Position numbers and translations under genes: made by a program
Origin: Phytoseiulus persimilis
Lineage: Eukaryota > Arthropoda > Arachnida > Mesostigmata > Phytoseiidae
Reading direction: 5' to 3'
DNA length: 64,000 nucleotides
NCBI GenBank assembly: GCA_037576195.1
Contig: CM075101.1
Span: 9,610,001-9,674,000, forward strand
Notes under the pieces: generated by a model
Databases searched by the model: none
What the model was told of the DNA's origin: nothing
What the model saw: only the letters and a program-made list of their open reading frames with translations
Shown here: positions 50,617-63,438 of the stretch, piece by piece
Position numbering within the stretch: position 1 is the stretch's first letter
Layout of the letters: each line of letters begins with the position of its first letter

Positions 50617-53600
50617 ATGGCGGTTCGCCTCGCGGACTACTTCGTTGTGGTCGGCTTCGATCACACCAAGGAAAGATCGGGGAGCAGTCAGGGCGCCATC
50701 CAGCAAAGATACCCTGTGACTGACTGGCCCGATGTCCCTTTCATACAAGGTTTGTCCAACACTTCAGTGAAATAACTCAACCACCCCGGACAGTCCCGGA
50801 TTGGTATCGAATCAAACTGGAGCTCCATCTAATCGGCTGATATCCACTCATCCCGGCAGGTATCGACACTTTCTGCCAACCTCAAGGCTGGTCCCTGGCG
50901 AACCAACCCGCGAAGCCAACGTTCTTCGTGGCAGTCCTCACCGATATCAATGGGAATCGTCATAATGCGGCGATTTTCGCATTCACGGAGCCTGTCGCGC
51001 TCGCTCAGGATCACCAAAGGCATTCGTTGACGTACGCTCCTCGATGTCTTGTCCTGATTGCCCGTCACGCCCACATAAACATCCTCAGGTCGGTCTTCCT
51101 CTCAACTCTCCGGCCTTCGGGACAGGCCTCGCTGATCCGATGCACTGTGAATTTTTTAAAACCACATACAGCTCGATAATAACATCCGGCTGGTAGCTCA
51201 TGATGGCTGCTCGACGGTTGTTCGGATGAACTCACCCGTTCATGAATGGGTTTCCCCCCTGAATAACCAACCCCTCGTTCCCCTTACAGACAATGTCTGG
51301 GATTGATCTACACAGCACACGTCGATCGGCTCCAGGCTCCACTGGAGACGTTGATTGGGAATATGTTGGGAGCGGTGACGATTCCTCCTCCGGGCTCACC
51401 TCCGCTCCGTTTCTCATTGGGAGCAGGGGATCTGCAAGTCATCGAACCCAGGAAATTCGCTGCTGTACCTGTCACTGGAACAAGCGTCTATTCGTTATTC
51501 TCACAATTATCTGCACATAACGTCGTACGTATTCCTCGAACCGGACCCGTCGGTCCATATCGTTCCCATATGTGCGAGGAGGCTGAAAGCGACTCCAAAA
51601 TATCAGCGCGTTCGGCGTAGGCTTAACATTAGAGCCAGAAGTGGATCGGAGTTCGAATCTCAGCGTCGGGATCCCTGACCACTCTCGGTAAATTCTAATC
51701 CCCGTCGTTTTCTTCAACTAGGTTCAATTGCTCTGCGCTGCCATGGCTGAGTTCAAAATAGTGTTTTTCTCTCAGAGCTACATTCGACTCCACCAGTCGT
51801 GCCACGCAATCATTTCATTGATGTATCCTTTCAAGTATACGCACGTATACATACCGTTGTTGCCGTCGGCTCTCATTGAGGTCCTCAACACGCCGACACC
51901 GTTCATTATGGGATGTCACGCTTCGCTCAGAGACGAAATTCTCGACATTTATGATGTCATGATGGTTGACTTGGACAGCGGATCTCTGGACGTGCCTCAA
52001 TGCGTCACGATTCCCAAACTCCCAGACTCCCTCCAGCAGAGGCTGCACGCTGACCTCTGCATGATCCTCCAGCCGGACCTGCTCACAGCGGACGAAGCGT
52101 TCCCGTCGGAGCTCGCTGCCAACTCCACCCGTGATCGCAGCGTTCTGAGAGATGACCCGGCCGTCCTCGACAAACAGATCCGCGCCGTGTTCCTTAGAAT
52201 CTTCGCGCAGATGCTACAAGGCTACAGGTGTTGCCTCACCGTTGTCCGCATCCACCCCCGACCCTTGATCGTGTTCAACAGATCCGCGTTCCTGAGCCGC
52301 GAGGCCAAGAACAAGTCGGAGTTCATCGAGAAGCTGCTGAACTGTATGTTCTTCCAACAGTTCGTGGTCGACCGGGGACCTCCGTACAGAGTCTGCGACC
52401 TGTTCGATGAGGTCTACGTCGAAATGCAGCATCTGATCAAGAGTCGCGAGCAGCATATCCAAGATATCGCGAAATTGTTGTACGAGAACGAGCACCACGG
52501 CTCGCAGTATCTACAGCGAGTGCCTCAGCCGACGCAGGGAGCTTTCACCCGGATCCACCAGCCTGCGTTCCCGCCGCTCGTAGCTCCCCAGATTACGGAA
52601 ATCATCGAGAAGAACACGACGAAGCCGAACGGATCCTCGAATTCCAAGACTGAGATGGGCCGGATAGTTCCGAACGCTGGCATCACATCGAGGTTCGTCA
52701 GCGGAGTGGAGCGAAAACTCGACGTTCTGCGGAACTGCGTCAAGTGCGTCTTCGACAAAAACCTCTCAGAAGCGAGGAAGTGCATCCCTGGCGTGATTCG
52801 AGCCTTCGAGAACGGAGCGTACCGCGCTGCGTTGGCCCACGAACTCCAGCGTTATGTCACCGGAAACTTCAGGGTGGAGCTCGAGATCAGCCAATTCGAC
52901 CTCGTCGTGCGGCTCATGAACTGTGCACTTCAGGACGACCCCAATACTCACGTGGATACCATCGGTATCGCCATCCTCCTGCTGCCTTTGACGCAGATGT
53001 TCTGCAGACGGCTTGCGCTCAACGTTGTCCAGTTTGCCTATACGTGTCTCCAAGACCACGCTGTTTGGCAGAGTGCGGAATTCTGGGAGTCGGCTTTCCA
53101 CCAGGACGTCGAGCGAAACATCATCATGCTGTATCAGGAGAGCAAGGATTTCCCATCGGTCGCTCTGGAGCTCTGCGCGACTCAGGTTCGTGGACGCATG
53201 CTCAGTTTGTCTGCTTCTCAGCGCTGGAGAACCTCCTCGGGAATCGAGGAGTTGTTCCGAATTTCGCCGCCGCCTACTAATTCCGAGCGGACTCGCGACA
53301 GAGGGGTCCTTCTCAAACCCTTGTCGATTTCCGCCCGCTTCGCTAACTGGTCCCCGTGCTTGGGTTGCAGATGAAACTCTCGCAAGGGAATCCCGACAAA
53401 TTCCAGACGGACACCCACAATCAGCGGGAGGAACAGACCGTGTACAGCCAGGCAGTGAGTACCCGGATGATTCTGAGCGTCTCTGAAGTTATCTGCGCCC
53501 TTGCGAGCAGGTGTGAATGTTTGTTTCGTTCGCAGGTGGAGTACATATACCTCATTACCTGTCTGAGAATTCCACCCGACGTCAAGTCACAGAGGCACAA

Positions 53601-56600
53601 CGTTAATAACAACAAAGCCGCGGGTAGCGAAAGCAACTCCATTTGCGATACCGATTCCATTGACGGCGAGAGTTCGTTCGCGCAAGAAGACAGCTCCTCG
53701 AACATCCTCCGTCAGGGAGTGATCAAGTTCATCGCACGTTTCGTTGACAAGGTCAGACCTTCGATGAGTTGTGGGCAACGTGAATCAAACGTTCCGGCAG
53801 TTCAATGATGTTGTCCATTGCAGGTGTGCACCGATGCTGGTGTCACCGAGGAGCACATGCGCCAGCTGCACTCGATGATTCCTCAACGAGTTGACATGCA
53901 GCTGGAAGACATGAGAGCCGTAAATCGGGAGAGCGAAAGACTTCCGCCAGTACTCAAAGCCAAAATCCAGCAGCCATGTCTCCTGCAGGGAGAAACCCTC
54001 ATCGAAGGAATCAGGTCCATGTCCATCCCAGAGGCCAAAAAGAAAACCCTGTTCCCTGGATGGCTGCAGAGTGTCAGAAGGGAGAGGGGAGCGAAAGGAA
54101 CTGATCTGGCGGACTGCCGAATTGAGCAGAAGTCGATCGAGCAGACTGTCGAATTGAGCCACAGCGAATGTGTCTTCTATGTTTAGAATCTCACGAGGAT
54201 CGGATTTATCATAGTTTGGAGAGGGCGCGGCTCCCGCGCAAGTTGAGACGGAGCTCGATGCTCCAGCCATGAACGCTGTTGAGCCGAGTACGATGAGATT
54301 TCTTTCCTCCATGTTTATCCTCTCGTTTTTTTTTTTTGTTGGCGGTGGCGATCGAGACGATCACGGAGCGGTGAAAAATTGCTCAGAAACAGAAGTCGGG
54401 AACACCGCGTCAGAATCAGATGATCTCGTGTGAACCTCTCGGTGTTTCGTCTGACGGCTGGAACTTCACTGTGAAGCGCCAAGAGTTGTAACCCGTCGGA
54501 GTTCCCCGAGCCCGCAATTGCAGTTGAGGAATGGGAAACCAGACTTTCGGTGGGAATAAAATCAAAACATTGATACCCGGATATTCACGGAATACAGGAC
54601 ACTTCTCGAATTCGATGTCCGTTGAGTCTCTCACTGTCTCGTCTGTCTGCTGTAGGATCACGACGCGACAACTTTCCTATCGAATCTAAATCTCCTCTTC
54701 GCCTCCCTTCTCGCTCCTGGTCAGCCACCTCGAACGAACTGAGCGCTTTAGCAGTCCTCTTACCTCACTACTTTTAGAGAAAAATCTTTCCTTTGATCTT
54801 GCAGAGCCTACCTCCTTCCGGACGGACGCCAGGAAGATTTGATCATGCCCCTTATACCGGCAGAAGGCGCACTTTTCGTCACCAATTACAGGATTGTATT
54901 CAAAGGTACCCCGATAGATCCGTACCTCTGCGAGCACAACGTGATTCGAGCTATTCCCATCGCTAGTCTCAGCAAGGACAAGAAAGTCGCTCTTCCGAAA
55001 GGTGAGTTGAGGTTTCCTTGATCCAATGCGGAGTGATCTCACCAACCTATATGAAGCCCAGAGCTCGACTTTCACGCAGGACTCGTTCGCAGACCTCAAC
55101 ATGGAACAGTGCCACAGTGATTGCCTTCAACTAAGGTCACACACCTTCGAACTCATGAAGATCGCCGTGGATCTGGAAGTCACCTCCGAAACGATCGATT
55201 TTATACGCCAGCAATGGCAAAACGCAGGACTTTTCGCACTTTCGAAAGGTCATCCCCCGCTCGACATGCTCATGACATTTTCTGGACAAACATGATCTCG
55301 AATGAGTCCCGATTCCGTAGATCTCTTGATCACTTTCTGATTCCTCCGCAGGCCAAGTACCGGTTGTGCCCAAGCTCAAAGAGAAGCACCACACGCTTCG
55401 ATTTAAGAAAAAAATGTTCCAAACAGCCGTTAAAGCCGGAATTTCTAAGGTGAGAGCTGACTATCAACTTTGCCCGACGTCGTTGACGTCCGCCGCCCCT
55501 GAAGAAAATACTCGGTCGGAAGGGAGTTCCCGATATCTCAGCTCAGATGTCTGAAAACAAAACTCATTCTCGCAGGGACGAAGTTACGCTGCGACACTCA
55601 CTCAAACGTTACCAAACGATCGAACCATACTCGCCGCCCTCCCTGACGAAGGTCCCTTCAGCATGGCTCCTTGGGAAGGTGAGTACTTCGCAATTCCGAG
55701 AATCTGCATCCAGAGAGAGCTTGCGCCCGAAGTTTACCGAGTCCCCCCGTTGCTTTGCAGCCACGCTGAGCAGAGACTATCAGCGACTTCAGCTGAACGG
55801 TCAGAACGGGCTCCTGAGCGTCGGTCACGTTCACACCTTATGCAAGAGCTACCCTCCGTTAGTCGTCGTGCCCTCATCAGCGAATTCGGATCGCCTCCAG
55901 AAGGTCGCCAAATGTTATCGACACGGTCGGTTCCCGGTGGTGACATGGAGACATCCGACAACGAAAGCTTTGCTTCTGCGAGGGAGCGCTCTCCACGGCA
56001 AAGGAATCGCGCATCGCATCGGAGCCCAGGGAACTCAGGGAGAGACCTCGATGTGGATCGAGCAGGAGAAATACATCGGAACCATAATCGCTGGCGCCAG
56101 TCACTGCATGACAGCATCCGGAACCCTCACGAACAGTTCGTTCTCTCGATCGAACGCACATCGTTGGTCAGGTGGAAAAGCGTTCACCTACAGGCCGCCT
56201 CACAGGGAGAGCATATCGGACAGGCACTCGCTTTCCAGTATGCTTTCGACTTCCGATAACGACAGCACCAGCCTCTTCAACAGGCAAGTCGAGTCGCGAG
56301 TTACTCTCGGGATTGATGCGCCGGAGACTGTTGATGACGATTCCGGTTTTTCCAGGGCGGCGCTGTACATAGTGAGCGAAAAAAATCAGACCCGGGGCGT
56401 GAAAGCTCCTCACAATTCCGACTTCATTCCGGTTGATCAATTCGAAGTCGCCAAGGTCAGTGATCGATTGAACCCGACCTGAGTTCTGTTACTCTCGTGG
56501 TTCTGGAACGAAACGGTGTCAGGAGGACCCCAGTCGTGCGTCGGTGTTTCGAGTTCGAAAACTCAGGGTTTTCTCTCCACAGGTGCGCGCTTCGTTCAAG

Positions 56601-59282
56601 CTGTTGTGCAGCGCCGTCTGTCCGGCCACCGCTGACGCAGACATGAAACTGATGACCAGACTCGAGGAATCCGGTTGGCTACAGTTAGTTCAAGAACTAC
56701 TCTATTACACCGCAAGATTTGTTGATCTGATCCACGAAGATGGCTCTTCAGTTATGTTGTGTCTTGAGGAAGGCTGGGACGTCACTTGCCAGCTGTCCGC
56801 CCTGGTCCAGCTCTGCCTGGACCCGCATTACAGGTTAGTGTTTTCTACTGGACGGACGCAGGCTATCTCAGTAACACCGAATTCGGACTGGGAACTAGAC
56901 ATGTATTTCCGTATGACGGCGTTACGGCAAATGGAACCCGTAATACGGAATTACGGGGAAAAAAAGTCAAATGAAACATAGATGATGTTTCATGCGCGAG
57001 TCATCTCGAATAACTCCACTGAGATATTCGGGCAACCGGTACTCACGGCTCGCCGTGGGACTTCCAATCAATATCGTTAGATCAAGGACATCTGGGTGTG
57101 AATCTGGGCGGGATCATTTCCCATAATACGGAATCACGGGATGAACTTTCCGTAACGCCGTAATACGGAAATACATGTCTACTGCGGACTCGAGACGCGA
57201 GACACGCGATCAGTCGAAAAAATCAGCTCACTTCTGTGAGCTGAACAATTAATTGACGTCTTCTCAAACTCCAGAAAAATCGACGGGTTCTGCACTCTCA
57301 TCGAGAAAGAGTGGCTGGCGTTCGGACATCGGTTCGCGCTCCGAGGAAACATCTCACAGCAGTCATCGGCATTCACTCCGATATTCCTTCAATTCTTGGA
57401 CTGCGTTCACCAACTCATGAATCAGGTAATATTCGGTTCAGGAAGAGTGGATCGATGTTGTTCCGGTACGAGCGTCAGGATGTCGTCGAACTTCTTTGTT
57501 GACGGATTCCTTCGATTTCAGTACCCAACGTCGTTCGAATTCAACCAGTTCTACCTCCGTTTCCTCGCGTACCACAGCGTATCTGGGAGATTCCGAACCT
57601 TCATCAATGATGGAGGAGTCGCTCAATCCGTCGAAGTGGACTCCGACGCCCCGGACTTGTTCGAGTACATCCAGAAAGTCCATTCGAACGCTCCAATTTT
57701 CCAGAACTACTGGTACGTGGCTGAGCTTGATGAAGTGCTCAAGCCACAATTTTTCATAGCGAACCTGGAAATATGGGATTATTACTTGGAAGACCATCTG
57801 TCCAATGCGTCGCCTTACGAGTTCGAGCTTGTTTTGGCTGAAAACGAAACGCAGTCAGAAGACAAGGATGAAGACTCGCCGTCTGAGAATCGCGCATCTC
57901 AATACCAACGAAGATTAAACGTGAACGGGTTAGTCGATTTCCCTGCTGGCAGCCCCATTAACAAATCCACCCCTATATTATTCTCTCTGTCTCAAAAACC
58001 CCTATTGTGGCGCTCCAACTTCCGCCATCCAACTGTTCCTCGTTTCCAGATACAATCACACCGTCCAGGAAGAAGCGTCCTTCCCGTTACTGTTAGAGGA
58101 GCTTCGAAAAGCAGAAGTGGAGCTCACCAGAACGCCCCAGAAGTGGAAGGTTGTTTGGAATCGGTTGGAGGCGCAAAACCTTCCAGTGCATCAGCCCACA
58201 TCCGCCGGTGTGTTTGGAGCCTATGGAGTGGCCAGGGGTCTGCTGAGTCCATCTGCCATGGATCTTGGTGCCTCGATAGTTCGCAAAGTCGATGTTCTCG
58301 TCAGAGGTGAGTTCGCTTCAACGGAAACCTGCGCTGGTTATTTCTTCGAGGTTTCGGTCCGGTTCATGCTATCTGCGCTCGACTCATCCGCTGTGTCACG
58401 GAACATGCCGCCCATCGCTACTTACATGTTAATCCTCGTTTCAGGCCTTAGTAACAAAGACAGCAGCCATGCTCACCGTTTCGAACGCCATTATTACAAC
58501 ACTGGAACCTATTGTGATCACTGTTCGAAGCTCCTACTGGGTCTGGTTAAACCCGGTATGAAATGTTTGGACTGCGGTTACAACTGTCACGACAAGTGTC
58601 ACGACGTAGCTCCCTCCAACTGCACCAAGGTAACGCGATTTTCCACCTCCTCCAGTCACTGTCCTCGAGTGCCGAAATCTGAACGGTTCGACGAGGGCCT
58701 CGAAAACAGTTCGAATGTCTTCCGACCCAGCGAATGGGGCTCCGGAAGTTCCTGCGAGAGCCTGATAGCCCAGTTTGGTGATATCCGTGACCACTCATTG
58801 CAGCTCAAGCAGAAGGAATCTGCGCTGATCTCCCAGCCACCCTCTATTCCAATCCTCCCGCTGGTCGAATCGACAGCAGCGTACGATCAACTGACGTCTC
58901 GAATCATCGAAACCAAGACATTCGAAGGATATCTTTCGAAACGAGGAGCCCTTCTCAAAGGATGGAAGCAGCGCTGGTTTGTTCTCGACTCCACGAAACA
59001 CCAGTTGAGGTACGACTCGTTCCCCCGACGGGATCCGTTATGGTCCAGACTGTCTTGGGACCTATGGGCCGATATGACGCAATAATTCATCACCGCAGGT
59101 ACTATGAAGGTCACGAAGACCACGCGAACCGAGGAGTGGTCGAATTGAGCGAAGTTCTCTCCGTCAACCAGCACGGAGAAACGTTTGAACTACGTACTCG
59201 GAGCCGTACCTACGGCTTGATGGCTGACAACGAGAAGAAAGCTCAAGAATGGGTTGAGAAGATCCAATCCTGCCTGCAGTAG
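50617..59282 (+). CDS. Sbf: SET-binding factor / myotubularin-related pseudophosphatase (MTMR5/13 family)
   Basis: Large membrane-traffic scaffold with DENN-type Rab GEF activity (Rab21/Rab28 reported for relatives) that pairs with active myotubularins. Eighteen exons join with every phase matching, giving 1846 residues (human SBF2 is 1849). They run 50617-50749, 50860-51088, 51290-51524, 51722-53185, 53371-53454, 53536-53751, 53824-54014, 54805-55001, 55093-55248, 55352-55449, 55576-55678, 55761-56455, 56583-56833, 57275-57425, 57522-57853, 58050-58306, 58445-59009 and 59099-59282. Start [15 protein letters not shown] matches the family. Domains: tripartite DENN (1 to about 400), SBF2 region (about 530-720), GRAM (about 845-930), myotubularin-like (about 1000-1500), C1 (1608-1657) and PH (about 1740-1846, [20 protein letters not shown]). 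The catalytic loop reads LEEGWDVT (1328-1335): the essential Cys is Leu and the Arg is Val, so it is a dead phosphatase as in the family. The last 57 residues of coding before the PH (58630-58803) could alternatively be a 174-bp in-frame intron. Confidence 0.93.
56896..57181. mobile_element. MITE-like inverted-repeat element in Sbf intron 13
   Basis: A 286-bp segment lies wholly inside the 441-bp intron 56834-57274. Its ends are inverted copies: both begin TAGACATGTATTTCCGTA, then T/G, ACGGCGTTACGG, and similarity continues through a CCCGTNATTCCGTATTA-type stretch to about 62 bp. The bases ACT overlap both borders and could be a short target duplication. It encodes no protein. Inverted termini, small size and intronic position are typical of a miniature DNA transposon. 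The superfamily is not recognised. Confidence 0.65.
58466..58626 (+). other. C1 (diacylglycerol-type zinc finger) domain within Sbf
   Basis: Residues 1608-1657 of Sbf fit the spacing H-x12-C-x2-C-x13-C-x2-C-x4-H-x2-C-x7-C exactly, so both zinc sites are complete. The C1 sits between the myotubularin part and the PH domain. Vertebrate SBF1/SBF2 lack it, while insect Sbf proteins have it. It is encoded in one exon together with the first part of the PH domain. Confidence 0.85.
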
Positions 59283-62048
59283 GCGACTCGTCTGCGCGCA
59301 CAACGAAATGTTTCTGATCGTAACGGCACCTTCCATATTCCGAAACCGCATGCGTAAAACCGACAGCGTCGGACCACACGGACGCAGTGATGCTCAGGAA
59401 CGGTCATCGACACAGAGTGCTTCCGGAGTGAAAACGCCACATGAGAAATCTCTCATGCGAGTAAAATAGGTCACGATTCTTCCTCAACGTTATGCTGCCG
59501 GGAGACTCGCATCGCGCTTCTGAGCGCGAGGTCGAGGAATCGACCGTTTAGGTACACTTGAACGATTGGAAGTTCAGTGCACACGGCTCACGCTGAGGGA
59601 AATTCTTCTCTGTCATTGGAAGCCTCGCTCCTTACACGAAGGACACGAACAGAGCACTCAGGATGCAGGTGTCGCCAGTTGAAGGCTGGTGATGACTCTC
59701 AGGAGTAAACGAATGCGTACAGGGGAAAACACACCAACGAGCAACGACACTAACTAACAAACCAACTAACAAAATATGGACGCACATCCGAAGGAAGCGC
59801 GACGGCTCTAAACGTTCACAATACATAAGCAACCTCATCAAACCTGTACATTTCATGGAAATCAACCGCGCAACACTGTAAGGGTGTTCTTATTTCCTAT
59901 CAACGGAGTTGGTTGCTTTCCGTTTCCTCAGAGGAGTCAGTTCATGAATTCATCCACGCATTCGTGCAAGTGTTACACGCGAGCACGCTGCGCGAGCTCT
60001 CGCGACAACATTCTACACAAACTGAGTTTAATTGAGATAAACCCATAAATTCAGAGTGAAGATCGTGAACGAAACTAGGAATCAAAATAACCGCAATCCG
60101 AGGCGAGGGATTCGAATCTGGAAACCGAAAGCGGGACTCCGACCCACTTTTAAGAAGCACGTTCAACTCATTTCCATTTAGCTGGAGAGTGGTGTCCACG
60201 TGAGAAACTCGCACTCAATGTGTTTTGAAGGCTGTTCTCCAATGGTTGCAAAACAAAAGAAGGTTCTAGGGTAGTACTTGTAAAGTTTTCCTGATTTCAA
60301 CATCGCTGAAGGCACCAATGAAGCAATTTTCCTTCGCAGTTCGATGAATAAAGAGAATTCAGACAAATGTTTCCTTCACTCGGCGGTAACAAGATGGCTC
60401 CCTCACTCGGTCAGACGCTCCCCGATGTAGCGGTTTCTGTCGCCTGGTAACTCAACATTTTTTACCTTTCTCGGAGCATGGGGGGAAAACAGGGAAGTCC
60501 TTCTCCTGAACATTTACTTCGACCGCACGGTTCAGCGTCTGGTTTATTCCGAACTCAATCGCCGTTTGGAGTTTATCGGCATGCAATGTGGAACTACGGT
60601 GCTGAGCGAAGGGAATTCAAAAATTCCAACGGAAATGGGTGAGGGTGTGTGGAAACCGAGCGCGCTCAACGCTGTAAATAAAGAGCGGCGCCAATTCTTT
60701 CTCCGACTTTCGAACGGTCTTTCTCTCCTGCAGTTGGGTGGAAAGCGAGAATCCGTGTTGAGGAACACTCACCTATGCCCCTGACGTTCGTTGGCGCGAA
60801 CCTTTCATGAGTAGTGAGTATTCCCATCCTCACCGTCCAATCGATGAGACACAAACAAGCTCTGTTCATCTCATCCAGGAGAGGAACCAGTGTGTTCTGT
60901 GGCTCACTCCAACTCTGTGCCATGATAATTCTTGGGAGCTCGTGGGATGGGAGACGTTTTCCTCGAGTGAGCGGATGTGACGGAGAGTCGGCATCTAGAC
61001 GATCGGGTTTGAATCTCGAAGAGTTCCATTCTTTGGACGTCGCAGCCCGAGCAATCAATGGAACTTATAGAAGACATCATCCGTTGTGACAGTGTGACTC
61101 TGATTTCTCTGCTAAGTTCGTTGTACAAAAATCAAGTTCATTCCCACCAAGTTCGCTAGCATCCAGCGATAACGCTAGCTCGAGCATGAGATTCTCGAAC
61201 TTTCTGATTCGGCTCACGGCTTATGGGACATTCCCGAGATGCCTGCGGGGGCTTCCTCTCTTCACGCTGATGTTCGAGGTCGAGAGAGCTCGCGTTTAAA
61301 TGCCGTTCGCATGACATTCGAGCCTCGGAGACAGGCCATGGGGGAGCGATGAGTTTAGTAGTTCACTGTATGATGTAGTGAACCCTCGAACTGGCATATG
61401 TAGCTTGGTCGATTCGCTTCCCCCAGGAGCCAATCCTGGCTTTGGCCTCTCCGTTGAGCTCTGCAATTCGACCCAATTTCAAGATTCGTCAGCCCCAGAA
61501 ACTTTGGCTCCGGACATCCCAGACCAGAATGGTGATGGTTTTCTCTGAACAGAACCTTTCGAAACTCCCGACCACCTGACCGCGCGGAACGTACTCGCCG
61601 CTGGCTGGGAGGCACTTTTTGGTCTATATAATGTACATACGTTGCAAGCTCAGAACCAAGATTTGCGAAACCTGAGCGCAAGTTCACCGGATTTAAGCTC
61701 GCCGACAGGAACTAAGGCAGTCATTCGAAGTGTCGGATGGGGTTGAGGTACGGGCCTGATTGGGATTCACAAGTTCGGTCGAATGGGTTCTTTTCGAGCG
61801 GTATTTCGTCCAATGAAGTTTCCCTCACTGAGCGCCGCTCATAACTGACACATAGATGTCTCTTTGTGAGAGGGCCGTTAGTTGGGAGCATGCGGAGTTT
61901 CCGCGAAACTGAGGTCTCAGGCCCATACGTCCACGTTACAGACCGACCCCCTGGGGTGACATTCGAAAAATACTCACCGAACTCGCTAGAATTTCACCGC
62001 GTGAGCTCAGTCACGTCATAGTACCATATTTCAGCCTACGACACGCAG
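59283..62048. other. Intergenic stretch downstream of Sbf
   Basis: It begins with the Sbf 3' UTR. AATAAA occurs near 60346, about 1.06 kb after the stop, and again near 60676. No coding exon was recognised before the Tudor-like gene, though 5' exons of that gene may be hidden here. A second AAGATGGC motif lies near 60391. Confidence 0.4.
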
Positions 62049-62794
62049 TGCCCTGCTGGGATCGCGACGCTGCTCACGTCCATGGAGAGAAAAGGCCTCT
62101 TCAGGATCGTGGCCTCGGTAGGTCTCTGATGATTCGACATAGCTCTTCTTGGCGCATTCCGAATCGTTAGAAATGGAGAACGCCGGATATTTCATGAGTA
62201 GGTAGAGAATACTTCTTCTATGATGGGTTCGTCATTTCAGGTGATCGCTGTTCACGGGGATTCGACGCTTATGTGCAAATCGCAGAAAGGAATGGACATT
62301 TTGAATCAAGAGATAAGCCATCTAAGGCATGTCCGTCCAATCAAACTCGAAGCGTCGCGACTCCACGTGGGCCTCCCAATTATGCTGCAAAGCAACAAGC
62401 GAGCCGAGATCGTGGACGTCGGGAAAAGAGAGGTCTATCTCTACGATGAAGGTGAAGCGAAAAGTTATGCGGTAATCGCGCCAGCAGAGATTATTTGCGT
62501 CCCTGTTCAGAGAAGAGCTGAATCACGAGCGAGAATCAGAGAGAATCACGAGCGCACTCAGATAACTGGTTTTCAGGTCGCTGCGAAATCTTGTCGGACT
62601 GGAAGCATTACCATCTTCCGAAAATGCTGCTTGACATCCCTGCTCAGGCATTCGAAGTGCATCTCAGCCACGCGCATAGTTTGAGGGTCGGAGATGAAGT
62701 CAGCTTATTGGTCCTTTCTTCGAATGTCTCGACGAACCTCGACAAGTGCGACCGAATGATCTATAATGCGACGGTCTTGAATTTCATGGAGTGA
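62049..62794 (+). CDS. Tudor-domain-like protein, 3' exons
   Basis: Exon 62049-62117 (CPAGIATLLTSMERKGLFRI) joins in phase 0 to an exon starting at 62241. That exon encodes GLPIMLQSNKRAEIVDVGKR, then REVYLYDEGEAKSYAV and AEIICVP, the pattern of a Tudor barrel (KRAEIV, then D-x-G). The last segment, ending at 62794, reads LLDIPAQAFEVHLSHA, matching the L-P-x-Q-A-I-x-C-x-L strand after the Tudor core, then VGDEVSLLV and LNFME. The two parts are in different frames, so an intron lies between about 62475 and 62576. A TTTTCAG acceptor at 62576 is clear, but no donor of matching phase was found; a 41- to 68-bp intron to the AG near 62550 also fits. Extended-Tudor proteins bind methyl-arginine ligands in germ granules and the piRNA pathway. 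The family call is by motif only. Confidence 0.45.
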
Positions 62795-62896
62795 TCTTTA
62801 AACACAAAGGACGTAGTTCCAATATCAAGATTTGTCCCGTATCATATTGTGAGTCAAAGGAGTTGCTGCGTCGCTACTGAGAGTCGCGACTTGTGG

Positions 62897-62902
62897 AATA
62901 AA
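62897..62902 (+). terminator. Poly(A) signal AATAAA of the Tudor-like gene
   Basis: AATAAA followed by an A run, 103 bp after the stop codon at 62794: a well-placed cleavage signal for the plus-strand gene, supporting that its 3' end lies here. Confidence 0.55.
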
Positions 62903-63438
62903 AAAATTGAAAAGCAGTCCAACGGCTCCCGGCAACGATCTCTAGTCCGAGAATCTCTGACTGTTGTCTCCCGGGAACTCTGAACGTCTTGCTCCCTCCT
63001 AGTCATTAACGATAAGCGGCTGTAACGGACAGAACGCCAAGGAGCAAAGCGGATAACGTGAGAAGGCAGGAGGAAGGAGAAATATATTGAACCCGGCTCC
63101 TTGCTGTTGATCGGGTCCTGGATTTTCTGAGCTTACCCACGTCAGTCCTTGCGTCAATTATCTGTCAGCTTGTCTATCGGTGGAGCAGCAGCTCCGACGG
63201 ATATAGTTTGAAGCCGCAAACACTCGGATCACATTCTTGCCTGGGAGACCCACGTGGGAAGGTCAGGTTTCTCGGATTCTGCGAGACGAGTTGGATCGAA
63301 TTTATTTCTGACAATTAATTCCTGAAATCCGAGCTCGCTCCACGAATGCGAGGTAGGACCCTAGCAGTTGAGCAGATTCTGCACCAGGTCTGAGAAACAG
63401 CAGTCGAACCGCTTATCCCCATCGAAAAACGCCAATGC
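62903..63438. other. Convergent intergenic spacer
   Basis: It separates the 3' ends of the Tudor-like gene (plus) and the unidentified gene (minus). No open frame or repeat of note was seen. Confidence 0.4.

Noticed and set aside
51640..51680. tRNA-like B-box (GGAGTTCGAATCTC)
   Set aside because: No matching A-box or cloverleaf could be built upstream, and it lies in the intron before Sbf exon 4.
52744..53280. 178-codon plus frame overlapping Sbf exon 4
   Set aside because: Shadow of the Sbf coding exon in another frame; the Sbf frame matches family sequence throughout.
53785..54312. 175-codon minus frame across Sbf exon 7 and intron 7
   Set aside because: Antisense to a well-supported exon and no family resemblance.
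60100..60130. tRNA/SINE-like GATTCGAATCCC on the minus strand
   Set aside because: No A-box, acceptor stem or A-rich tail seen nearby.
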